In this document: positions 42,747 through 50,192 of the stretch, in pieces | How positions within the stretch are numbered: the first letter of the stretch is position 1 | Layout: every line of letters begins with the position of its first letter | From: JBCBZH01 sp039815415 | Lineage (GTDB): Bacteria > Bacteroidota > Rhodothermia > Rhodothermales > Rubricoccaceae | Assembly: GCA_039815415.1 (NCBI GenBank) | Contig: JBCBZH010000001.1 | Coordinates: 1 to 51,727, forward strand | DNA: 51,727 nucleotides | Direction of reading: 5' to 3' | Position numbers and translations under genes: made by a program | Notes under the pieces: model-generated | Told to the model about the DNA's origin: nothing | What the model saw: only the letters and a program-made list of their open reading frames with translations | Database searches by the model: none

Positions 42747-43745
42747 CTACTGCCCGAAGCCGTACTCCCGGAGGTGGCCGTCCTTGTTGCGCCAGTCGGC
42801 CCGCGTCTTGACGTAGAGCTGGAGAAACACGCCACGCCCCAGGAAGGCCTCGATCTCGGTGCGTGCCGCCTGCCCGAGCCGTTTGAGCGCGGCGCCGCCC
42901 TTGCCAATCAGAATCGCCTTCTGGGAATCCCGCTCCACCACGATGTCGCAGGCGATGAAGTCCTTGCGGCCCTCGCGCTCCTCGAACGTCACCACTACAG
43001 CCTGGGTGGAGTAGGGCACCTCATCGCGGAACTGGTGGAAGACGGCCTCGCGGACGATCTCGCCGATAAAGAAGCGCTCGGGGTGTTCCGAGAGCTGGTC
43101 GGTCGGGTAGTACGGCGGGCCTTCCGGGAGCCGGTCCAGGATGAGGCGCAGCAGCGTGTCCACGCCCGTGCCGTTGAGAGCGGAGATGGGGACGATCTCT
43201 TCGAAGATGCGGCCCTCCCCCAGGACGGCATCGTAGGCCTCCACCAGAGGCAGCGCGTCCGTGGATTGTCCGAGCCGATCCACCTTGTTGACCGCCAGAA
43301 AGATCGGGTTGGGGAACGTCTGGAGGCGCTCCAGCGCGGCCTCGGCATCGTGCGTGACGCGGGTGTCGGTGGCATCCGCCAGCACGACGGCCACGTCGGC
43401 GTCGGAGAGGGAGCGGTCCACGTCGCGCATCATGTGATCGTGGAGGCGGTAGCGGGGGCGCACCACGCCGGGCGTGTCCAGGAACACGATCTGGTGTGGC
43501 GGGCGACCCTCGGGCGGATTGGTCTCCGAGAGAATGCCGAGCACGCGGTTGCGCGTGGTGGAGGGGCGCGGCGAGACGATGGACAGCTTCGTGCCCAGCA
43601 GCCGGTTGAGCAGCGTGGACTTGCCCACGTTCGGGGCACCCACCAGCGCGACGTAGCCGCTCCGGTGGCCGTCCGGGACCGCGCCGGACATCAGCAGCTC
43701 GGCGCCGGGGACGTTTGCGAGCGGGTCGTCGGGAGACTCAGACAT
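42747..43745 (-). CDS. era: GTPase Era
   Basis: 332 residues from ATG 43745 (MSESPDDPLANV). G1 GAPNVGKS (36-43), G3 'FLDTPGV', G4 'AVNKVDRLGQ' and G5 'ISALNGTG' are followed by a C-terminal KH domain with 'GKGGAALKRLGQAARTEIE' (the GxxG is GKGG). Era assists 16S rRNA 3'-end maturation and 30S assembly. ybeY, an Era partner in other bacteria, is also in this window but not adjacent. The N-terminal ~25 residues are an extra unstructured lead. CGAGCTGGCG lies 16 nt past the stop. Confidence 0.96.
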   Translation of the reverse strand: MSESPDDPLANVPGAELLMSGAVPDGHRSGYVALVGAPNVGKSTLLNRLLGTKLSIVSPRPSTTRNRVLGILSETNPPEGRPPHQIVFLDTPGVVRPRYRLHDHMMRDVDRSLSDADVAVVLADATDTRVTHDAEAALERLQTFPNPIFLAVNKVDRLGQSTDALPLVEAYDAVLGEGRIFEEIVPISALNGTGVDTLLRLILDRLPEGPPYYPTDQLSEHPERFFIGEIVREAVFHQFRDEVPYSTQAVVVTFEEREGRKDFIACDIVVERDSQKAILIGKGGAALKRLGQAARTEIEAFLGRGVFLQLYVKTRADWRNKDGHLREYGFGQ

Positions 43746-43841
43746 AACAGAGGGGACGAGCTGGCACACCGCCAGCCCGTCCCCAAAGATCGTCACGGTT
43801 GGGAACCATGACGGGAGATGCCCGCTCAGGGAGCAGGTGTC

Positions 43842-45983
43842 TCAGCAGCCGCCCATGGTGGCGCCTTGAGTCTGAGCAAATCCCGTCAGGAAGGGGGGAA
43901 CGTAAACGCTCATGTTCATCGTTGTGTAGTCCGCCGGTCCCAGGCCGGCCAGGTCGGCCGGCGTGAGGTTGTGGAGGTCCTCCGGAGGCACGCCAATGGG
44001 AACGGGAATCGGCGCGCACATCAGCGACCACGACCCATCGGGCGGCCCAGCCCCGAAGGGGTTAAGGGGGCTGTCGCCCAGTGGGGGCACCGGACCGGGC
44101 GCTCCCGTGGTGTCGGGAGTGCTGCCGGCTCGGAACTCCTCGGCGGAGACGTGCCGGACAGACGTGCCGAGCTGCGTCACCTGGTTGCCCACGAAGCCCA
44201 GCCGGTCCGCGAGGCGCGTGATGTTGGGGATGTTGATCGTGATCGAGGCCCCGCTCAGATCTAGCTTGGTGCCGAACGAGCCGTTGGCGAGGATGTCGGC
44301 CTCCCACGCCGCCAGCTGGGCCAGGTGCTGGTTCCACTCGGCGCCCTCGTTGATGTGCCAGTACATCGCCGCCTCATACACAGGGCTGCCGTTGCGAACG
44401 AGCTGCACCGTCAGCGCGCCCTTGCGCTGGGTGTCCTGTCCCACGCAGATCGGCCACGGAGCGTCGCACCCGGCCTCGGTGTCGAAGAGCCGCTTAAGTG
44501 ACGGGAGGCTACGGACGTCGAGGGTAAAGCTCTCCAGCTCGTTGGCAGGGAAGGAGGGCGTCGTGAATTCGTTGCCCTGCCTGAAGTCTGCGGGGAAGCC
44601 GGAGCGGACGGGTCCTTCGACGAGCGGCTCGCCAGTGAGCTGGAGAGTGTAGTACGCGTGTCCATGCTTGCCCGCGTTCTTGAAGCGGAGCTGGACGGGG
44701 TCGCTGCCGAGCCCATCGAGCGTCTGCTGGAAGATCAGTGCGGCGTCCTGGTTCTTCGAGGCGTCAGCGTCGTTGACGAACCGGACCATGCGGAGGCCGC
44801 TGGCCACGTCCGCACTTGGGAGGTCGTCAAACTTGTGCGTGTGCTCGTAGAAGGGAACCGTGCCCCAGGACGACCAGGTCGGGTTCGGGCTGGTGAGGCC
44901 GAACGGGGTGCTCCAGGAGCCCGTCGGGTCGCGCAGCACGGTCACGTCCATGTGGCCGAACTGGGGAGCGGCCTCCTGGTTGACCACCAGCGCTCCATTG
45001 ATGGTCGCCGTGCCCTTGAGCTCCACCGCCAGCGCGTCCTCGTCCGAGCGGACGACCACCAGCCCGTCCCACTCGAGCTGGCCGCCCACCTCCACCACGA
45101 GGTCGCCATCGACGGCCAGCACGCCCTCGCCATCCACGCGGCCCGTCGAGGTCACCGTCAGCGGACCCGTCACGTGCGTGATGGTCGTCGGGCCGTTCCA
45201 CGCCACCGGACCCGAGACCGTGTAGGGCGTGCCCGGGGTGACAGGCGAAAGCGTCCGGTCGGAGGCGTTCTTGACGCCGATGATGGTCTGGTAGAGGTCC
45301 TCGGCGTTCTCGACGTTGAGGTCGTCGAGCAGCGAGCCCGCGCCGAGCAGCGCGTTCTTGGCCGTGTTCTTCAGGCCGTCGGAGATCTGGAGGGCCGCGC
45401 CCGAGAGGGCGGTCTGGAGCTGCGTCTGCATCGTTCCGAACGAGAGCAGGCCGCCCAACTCGTTGTACTTCGTGCGGTCGAGGTGCGCGTTGAGCGTCAC
45501 GTTGACGCCTGCGATGTCTGCGTTGCCGTCGATGGACGCGGCCGGGCTGCCCGCCGTGGTGGCGTAGGGGACATCGAGCCAGATGGGACCCGGGAAGTCC
45601 ATCGGATCGAACTCGTACGAGCTGGCGAGCACGTGCTGGGTCACGCTCGCTCCCGAGCCGTAGAGGCCGCTGACGACGATGTCGGCGCGGCGGCCGCCGT
45701 TGTAGGAGCGGAAGCTATCGGCCTGGTAAAAGCCTCCGTTGTAGGCCCGTGGGTCGCTCCCGAAGCTGGCGAAGAACTGGACATCGGACATGAATCCGTT
45801 GTCACTGACGGCCGCCGCCAGCGCGACGCCCTGGCCGCTCTCGGCGATCTGGCGTGCGAGGACGCTGGCCTGCCCCTCAGCGCGGTCCTGTGCGGTGAGG
45901 CCGGCGGTGCGGCGCATGTTGAGCGTCAGCAGAGATCCGCCGAGGATGGCGGAGAGGACGATCAGGAGGGTGTACTTGCCCAT
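43842..45983 (-). CDS. Large pseudopilin/PilX-like surface protein
   Basis: 713 residues. The N-terminus is a hydrophobic segment beginning directly at residue 3 (MGKYTLLIVLSAILGGSLLT) and continuing as an amphipathic helix, 'AEGQASVLARQIAESGQGV', as in type IV pilin-like minor pilins (PilX/GspK style). A classical G-(FILMV)xxxE prepilin peptidase site is not seen. The body includes 'DGEGVLAVDGDLVVEVGG' and 'AVELKGTATINGALVVNQ', a beta-helix-like or bactofilin-like section often found in PilX proteins. It is third in a three-gene operon, 45 nt after the second. Function is not known; see findings. Confidence 0.75.
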   Translation of the reverse strand: MGKYTLLIVLSAILGGSLLTLNMRRTAGLTAQDRAEGQASVLARQIAESGQGVALAAAVSDNGFMSDVQFFASFGSDPRAYNGGFYQADSFRSYNGGRRADIVVSGLYGSGASVTQHVLASSYEFDPMDFPGPIWLDVPYATTAGSPAASIDGNADIAGVNVTLNAHLDRTKYNELGGLLSFGTMQTQLQTALSGAALQISDGLKNTAKNALLGAGSLLDDLNVENAEDLYQTIIGVKNASDRTLSPVTPGTPYTVSGPVAWNGPTTITHVTGPLTVTSTGRVDGEGVLAVDGDLVVEVGGQLEWDGLVVVRSDEDALAVELKGTATINGALVVNQEAAPQFGHMDVTVLRDPTGSWSTPFGLTSPNPTWSSWGTVPFYEHTHKFDDLPSADVASGLRMVRFVNDADASKNQDAALIFQQTLDGLGSDPVQLRFKNAGKHGHAYYTLQLTGEPLVEGPVRSGFPADFRQGNEFTTPSFPANELESFTLDVRSLPSLKRLFDTEAGCDAPWPICVGQDTQRKGALTVQLVRNGSPVYEAAMYWHINEGAEWNQHLAQLAAWEADILANGSFGTKLDLSGASITINIPNITRLADRLGFVGNQVTQLGTSVRHVSAEEFRAGSTPDTTGAPGPVPPLGDSPLNPFGAGPPDGSWSLMCAPIPVPIGVPPEDLHNLTPADLAGLGPADYTTMNMSVYVPPFLTGFAQTQGATMGGC

Positions 45984-46028
45984 GGTAGGAGGGGCTTGGT
46001 GGTCGAATCGGAGCGGTGCCGCGCCGAG

Positions 46029-46925
46029 CTAGAGGTCGAGGCCTGAGAAGTCTGGGGGGGGCGGAGTGTTGCCGGGTCCGCCCCCGCCGCCTCCGCCGCC
46101 GTCGTCGTCATCGTCGTCCCCTTGAGGGCTCCCCGGGTTTCCAGTGCCCGGTGGCGGTGGCGGGGGCGGCGGGCTGATGCCGGGGAACCGGGGGATCTCA
46201 ACGGTGCCGCCCGGGGGGGCCACCGCGCTGGCGTCGCCGGTGGAGGTGGCGTTGACGTTGCGGACGGTGATGGCCTGCTGGGTGGCGTTGGTCAGCGTGG
46301 TGGCGGCCAGGTCCCCCGTCTTCTGGCCGACCGGGGCCTCCGCCGCCGTAATCGCGATGTCGACGGAGACAGGCGGAGTCCCAATCCGGTCATCCGAGGT
46401 GCTCGATCCGTCTACGGTGTTGGCGCGAAGCGAGAAACGGGTCAGGTTGGCGTTGCTCCCACCGCGCCGCACCCAGTCTGCCGCGCCGGGCTCGTAGACG
46501 TAGCGGTGTACACGGTAGAGGGCCTGCCGAACGCCGCCGATGGTCACCGAGTCGCCCGTAGCGACGGCTTCGTAGCCGACGGCCAGAAGACCAGACGAGA
46601 TGCCGGCATCCGGGTCGGCGAGCGTCACAAGCTCGATCCGGTCGGTGTGCGTGTCGGTGCCGTAGATCCCAAAGGCCCGGTTGCCCCAGTTGCCAATCGA
46701 ATCGGGAGCCCACGATCCCAGGCCAGTCGTGATCTGACGGCTGGTGCGGGCATTCTCGAGGTCGCGGGTCAGCGTGCTCAGGAACGAGGCCGTCTGCGTT
46801 TCGGCGCGGTGCCGGATGGTGTTCTCCACCGCCGACTGTTGGCCGCGATGCTGAATGAAGAGCAGCGCACCGAGAAGCGTTGCGCCGACGAGAATGGCGA
46901 TCAGGTGATCGAAGATGAAGGCCAT
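46029..46925 (-). CDS. Pseudopilin (PilW-like) with Pro/Asp/Gly homopolymer tail
   Basis: 298 residues. An N-terminal hydrophobic helix (about 7-25, HLIAILVGATLLGALLFIQ) is followed by a helix 'TQTASFLSTLTRDLENARTS', the PilW/GspJ-like pattern. The C-terminus is very low complexity: a run of eight Pro, then six Asp, then eight Gly and again four Pro. It lacks a clear prepilin peptidase site. It is 12 nt downstream of the first gene of the operon and the middle partner. The homopolymer DNA (46070-46200) may be slippage-prone. Partner of the 713-residue protein. Confidence 0.72.
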   Translation of the reverse strand: MAFIFDHLIAILVGATLLGALLFIQHRGQQSAVENTIRHRAETQTASFLSTLTRDLENARTSRQITTGLGSWAPDSIGNWGNRAFGIYGTDTHTDRIELVTLADPDAGISSGLLAVGYEAVATGDSVTIGGVRQALYRVHRYVYEPGAADWVRRGGSNANLTRFSLRANTVDGSSTSDDRIGTPPVSVDIAITAAEAPVGQKTGDLAATTLTNATQQAITVRNVNATSTGDASAVAPPGGTVEIPRFPGISPPPPPPPPGTGNPGSPQGDDDDDDGGGGGGGGPGNTPPPPDFSGLDL

Positions 46926-46937
46926 GGCAGGGAGGGG

Positions 46938-47471
46938 CTAGCGGTATGCGGCCTGTGTGGATGGGGTGGCAACCTGGCGGAGCCGGGCGCCGATAGGGGG
47001 CGTGCCGACGAAGCCCACCGGAGCGGCGAAGACGGTGATCGTCACTTCTTTCGCGATGGTCTGGACACCCGCCGAAAGCGTGCTGTCCGGGTTGGCGGGG
47101 TCCACGTAGCGGACCGAGACCGAATCGGTGAAGGCGAGGTCCTCGCCCTCCCAGGGCCGCGTGACCGAGGTGGTGACGGTGTGGTAATCATCGATATCGT
47201 CGAAGGCCCCTTCGTCGGGCTCGTCAGGGTCTGCAGTCCCGATGGTGGAGAGGCCAGCGGCAGAGGACCGCGTGCCTTCCCGGCCGATATCCACCTCGTC
47301 GAACGCGTTGGCGAGGACCTCCGAGAGACGCTGCGTGGCGATGTCCGTAGCCGCCAGCTCCATCTCTGCCGTGATCGCGACACGCTCGAACTCCGCCTCC
47401 ACATTGTGGCGCGTGAGCATGTAGATCGAGAAGGCGAGCAGAGCCGCAAGGGCCAGAATCGTTTGCTGCAT
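46938..47471 (-). CDS. Small pseudopilin (PilV/GspI-like), first gene of the trio
   Basis: 177 residues from ATG 47471 (MQQTILALAALLAFSIYML). The hydrophobic helix begins at once, followed by a charged amphipathic helix 'EFERVAITAEMELAATDIAT' as in minor pilins. No Gly-x-x-x-x-Glu cleavage context is evident, so it is either unprocessed or processed unusually. The rest is beta-rich. The longer open frame to 47528 is not needed. The 231 nt upstream hold no clear promoter. Likely forms a surface or envelope assembly with the two following genes. Confidence 0.7.
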   Translation of the reverse strand: MQQTILALAALLAFSIYMLTRHNVEAEFERVAITAEMELAATDIATQRLSEVLANAFDEVDIGREGTRSSAAGLSTIGTADPDEPDEGAFDDIDDYHTVTTSVTRPWEGEDLAFTDSVSVRYVDPANPDSTLSAGVQTIAKEVTITVFAAPVGFVGTPPIGARLRQVATPSTQAAYR

Positions 47472-47702
47472 ACCGAGATCGGGGGGAGAGCAGGGAGGGG
47501 GAAAGCCCTCACCAGATCCGTTCCCCAAGCCCCGAAATCGGCTTCACGGTGCTCTCTCCGTCATGCCGCCATGCCAGATGCGGCCTCCTGTCGTCTCAAA
47601 ACGACTGTCTCAGTCTCAGAATGAGCCCTCCAGCCGCAGGGGCTCCAGAGTCCTCGGCCTCCCGGTCTCACTCTGGAGCGGTCGAAAATCACCCGTGCTC
47701 GG

Positions 47703-48470
47703 TCATTTCTGCCCGCCCAGTACAGCGAGATACGCCCGAACGGCACTCGCCAGCCCGAGGCCAAGCGCGTCCGCAATGAGGGCCTGGCCGATGGAGACCT
47801 CGTCCACATGGGGCACGGCATCGAGGAACGCTCCGAGGTTCTCGAGATCGAGGTCGTGCCCGGCGTTGACCGCCAGCCCGGCGTCCTGGGCCGCATGGGC
47901 GGCATCGCGATGGCGAGCCAGCCACTCGGCGGCCTCGCCGCGTGCGAAGGCCCAGGCGTACGGCCCGGTGTACAGCTCCACCCGGTCGGCGCCGGTCTCG
48001 GCTGCCCGGGCCATCGAGCTGGCGTCGGGGTCCATGAACAGGCTCACCCGGCACCCGGCTGCGTGGAGGCGTTCGATGATCGGCACGAGGCGGTCGCCGT
48101 CGCGCTCCAGGTCCCAGCCGTGGTCGCTCGTGAGCTGGCCTGCGGCGTCCGGGACGAGCGTGGCCTGCGTGGGCTGGGTCGCTTCGCAGAGCGGGATGAA
48201 GCCGGGGTAGGCATAGCCGCCGGTCTGGCCGGGTGGCGCGAGGGGGTTGCCCTCCACGTTGAGCTCGGTGCCGGTCTCCGTCGCCAGCTCGGCGAGGGCC
48301 TGCACGTCGGCGGCGCGGGCGTGGCGGCCATCCGGGCGTGGGTGGAGCGTGAGGCCGGCTGCCCCAGCGTCCAGACAGATCCGTCCAGCCCGTACGACAT
48401 TCGGGCGGCTGCCACCACGGGCGTTTCGTAAGAGAGCCACTTTGTTGAGGTTGACGCTCAGGAGTGTCAT
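47703..48470 (-). CDS. pdxJ: Pyridoxine 5'-phosphate synthase PdxJ
   Basis: 255 residues from ATG 48470 (MTLLSVNLNKVALLRNARGG). This TIM-barrel enzyme condenses 3-amino-2-oxopropyl phosphate with deoxyxylulose 5-phosphate to give PNP. Family blocks are 'VNLNKVALLRNARGG', 'GLTLHPRPDGRHA', 'LNVEGNP', 'QATLVPDAAGQLTSDHGW', 'VSLFMDPD', 'VELYTGPYA', 'LAVNAGHDLDLEN' and 'VSIGQALIADALGLGL'. Together with pdxB it shows a DXP-dependent PLP pathway. Transcribed divergently from moaC. Confidence 0.96.
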   Translation of the reverse strand: MTLLSVNLNKVALLRNARGGSRPNVVRAGRICLDAGAAGLTLHPRPDGRHARAADVQALAELATETGTELNVEGNPLAPPGQTGGYAYPGFIPLCEATQPTQATLVPDAAGQLTSDHGWDLERDGDRLVPIIERLHAAGCRVSLFMDPDASSMARAAETGADRVELYTGPYAWAFARGEAAEWLARHRDAAHAAQDAGLAVNAGHDLDLENLGAFLDAVPHVDEVSIGQALIADALGLGLASAVRAYLAVLGGQK

Positions 48471-48553
48471 GGGAAGCACTGGTGAGGGGGGCGAGCGCCA
48501 GGAGTCTAGATCCAGGGCGCGCGTTTCGGCCCGATCTGTGCACGCGTCCCCAG

Positions 48554-48559
48554 TATCTT
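48554..48559 (+). promoter_or_regulatory. Possible -10 box (TATCTT) of moaC
   Basis: TATCTT 24 nt before moaC. No clear -35 box. The same word lies upstream of the AbgT (30781-30786) and DUF2723 (19563-19568) genes on the minus strand. Confidence 0.3.
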
Positions 48560-48583
48560 CACCGCCGTTCTCCCCCCACCACC

Positions 48584-49087
48584 ATGACTGACGCTCCGAG
48601 CCTTACCCACGTAGACGACCACGGCCGCGCCCGCATGGTCGATATCAGCGCCAAGAGCGCCAGCGCGCGGACAGCCGTTGCCACGGGGCGCGTCAAGATT
48701 GGCGCGGAGGCGCTCGAGCTGGTTCGCGAGAACGCCATCCGCAAGGGCGACGTGCTCTCCGTCGCTCAGGTGGCGGGGGTGATGGGAGCCAAGCAGACGA
48801 GCCGCCTGCTGCCGCTCTGTCACGATGTGCTGCTCCAGAACGTGGAGATCGAGCTGGAGCTGAACGACGCTGAGAACGCCATCGACGTGCGGGCGATCAC
48901 CAAGACGGTGGGGCCGACGGGCGTGGAGATGGAGGCCCTCACGGCAGTGTCCGTGGCTGCACTGACGGTCTACGACATGTGCAAGTCGGTGACGAAGGAC
49001 ATCGAGATCACCGGCGTGCGCCTGCTGGCGAAGTCTGGCGGCCGCTCCGGCGACTACCGCCGCCAGCCCGACGCGCGGACGAACTGA
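48584..49087 (+). CDS. moaC: Cyclic pyranopterin monophosphate synthase MoaC
   Basis: 167 residues from ATG 48584 (MTDAPSLTHVDDHGRARMVD). The second step of molybdenum-cofactor synthesis. 'KGDVLSVAQVAGVMGAKQT', 'LLPLCHDVLLQNVEIE', 'TKTVGPTGVEMEALTAVS' and 'LTVYDMCKSVTKDIEI' are the family signatures, with the catalytic Lys and Asp in place. A TATCTT box lies 24 nt before the start. No other moa gene is in the window. The small unknown gene at 49093 starts 5 nt after its stop. Confidence 0.96.
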   Translation: MTDAPSLTHVDDHGRARMVDISAKSASARTAVATGRVKIGAEALELVRENAIRKGDVLSVAQVAGVMGAKQTSRLLPLCHDVLLQNVEIELELNDAENAIDVRAITKTVGPTGVEMEALTAVSVAALTVYDMCKSVTKDIEITGVRLLAKSGGRSGDYRRQPDARTN

Positions 49088-49092
49088 GGCGA

Positions 49093-49482
49093 ATGCCCAG
49101 GCTCACCGACGAGCTGGTGCGCGACGCCTTCGCTCCGCTCATGGAGCACGGGTTCTCGGGTCCCGACTGGTGGCTGGCTGGAACCGACCAGATGGTGACC
49201 TTCCGGCGTGACGGCGTTGAGGTCCATCTCGAGGTGGAGGATATGGGAACGAACCTCCCCAATGCCTACATCCGCCAGCCCGACGGGAGCGAGTTGTACC
49301 TGACCGACAACTCAGAGTATCCGGCGTTCTCCCGTTTTCTGCGCCTATGGCGTCCATTTCGATGTGGCCGACAGCGCCGTTTAATGGCAAGTCCTCTGAT
49401 GGCAGAGGTCGAGCGTGAGCGAGAGGCTCGTGTTAGGAGACTCGCATTGCTCGCAGAAGCACATCTTCCCAGACTCGCGTAA
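49093..49482 (+). CDS. Uncharacterized 129-residue protein downstream of moaC
   Basis: It starts with ATG 49093, 5 nt after moaC, so probably cotranscribed. It is a soluble alpha/beta protein: 'MVTFRRDGVEVHLEVEDMG' and 'AYIRQPDGSELYLTDNSEY' form strands, and the end is a basic helix (EVEREREARVRRLALLAEA). It resembles no family I can name, though the size and the pattern of strands recall small SMI1/immunity-like or DUF proteins. Past about base 49340 the codon bias weakens, so the last ~45 residues could be a frameshifted or recombined tail. Confidence 0.5.
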   Translation: MPRLTDELVRDAFAPLMEHGFSGPDWWLAGTDQMVTFRRDGVEVHLEVEDMGTNLPNAYIRQPDGSELYLTDNSEYPAFSRFLRLWRPFRCGRQRRLMASPLMAEVEREREARVRRLALLAEAHLPRLA

Positions 49483-49494
49483 GCCTGCCCCTTC

Positions 49495-49590
49495 CTGTCA
49501 TCCTGAGCGGACGCGAAGGATCTCGCCCCAATTGGGCTGCAGGCACCCGAGGAACCAGATCCTTCGTCGCGTCGCTCCTCAGGATGACAG
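49495..49590. repeat. REP pair between the 129-residue gene and the flotillin copy
   Basis: 'CTGTCATCCTGAGCGGACGCGAAGGATCTCG' faces 'CCAGATCCTTCGTCGCGTCGC..CAGGATGACAG', the cleanest pair of the family in the window. Confidence 0.9.
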
Positions 49591-49673
49591 GCAGAGGAGA
49601 ACGAGGGGATCTCGAGCTGGCGAAAGTGGCGGCTCGACCTGCGTATCGTGAGGCGTCCTCGCCCGTTCATGTC

Positions 49674-50090
49674 ATGGAAGCACTATCCGGAGGCGCCGCC
49701 CTCGTCGTCATTCTGGGGGTCCCGATCTTCGCGATCATCCTCCTCTACTATGTCCCAATGGGACTTTGGATTTCAGCCGTCACGGCTGGCGTGCCTCTGA
49801 AGATGTCCGAGCTGATCGGAATGCGGCGCAGGAAGGTGCCTCCGATACTCATCGTTCAGCCACTCATCGCTGCGCATGCGGCCGAGATAGACGTCTCCGT
49901 TCGGCAGCTCGAGGCCCATCATCGTGCCGGAGGACAGGTCCAGGAGGTCGTGAACACGCTCATCCGGGGACAAATGGCGAACGTCGAGCTGACGTTTTCA
50001 GAGGTCGCCGCGCTCGATCTGGCGAGGGATGATGATGGTGGAAAGGCTCTGGCGGCGCTTCTCGCCTCCATCGAAGAGCGGCGCGCCTGA
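49674..50090 (+). pseudogene. Truncated tandem copy of the flotillin-like gene floA
   Basis: 138 residues from ATG 49674. The first ~60 residues (MEALSGGAALVVILGVPIF onward, with 'LWISAVTAGV' and 'MSELIGMRRRKVPP') are nearly the same as the start of the next gene, and at DNA level the first ~110 nt match at about nine of ten positions. Similarity falls to a lower but visible level ('PLIAAHAAEIDVSVRQLEAH') and the SPFH domain is cut short at about residue 110, before a divergent tail. It is thus either a decaying duplicate or a small membrane-anchored regulator of FloA. Only 2 nt separate its stop from a repeat hairpin. Confidence 0.7.
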
Positions 50091-50092
50091 GC

Positions 50093-50124
50093 CGAGCTGG
50101 CGACCAGGCGATTTCGCCAGCTCG
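50093..50124. repeat. Inverted pair of the recurrent word, hairpin after the truncated floA copy
   Basis: CGAGCTGGCGA (50093-50103) pairs with TCGCCAGCTCG (50114-50124) over a 10-nt loop, 2 nt past a stop codon. The geometry is like uptake-sequence terminators of Neisseria, but no T-run follows. Confidence 0.9.
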
Positions 50125-50164
50125 AGGCGTGAGGGTTCGTTGCAACGCTGTCGCGCGTGGGGCG

Positions 50165-50170
50165 TATTGT
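50165..50170 (+). promoter_or_regulatory. Possible -10 box (TATTGT) of floA
   Basis: TATTGT 22 nt before floA with TTGCAA 19 nt further upstream (50140-50145). The surrounding GGCGTATTGT also precedes pdxB (41311-41320), and TATTGT on the minus strand lies upstream of the cell-wall hydrolase (41160-41165). Confidence 0.35.
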
Positions 50171-50192
50171 GTACGGTCCACCCTCTCGACTC

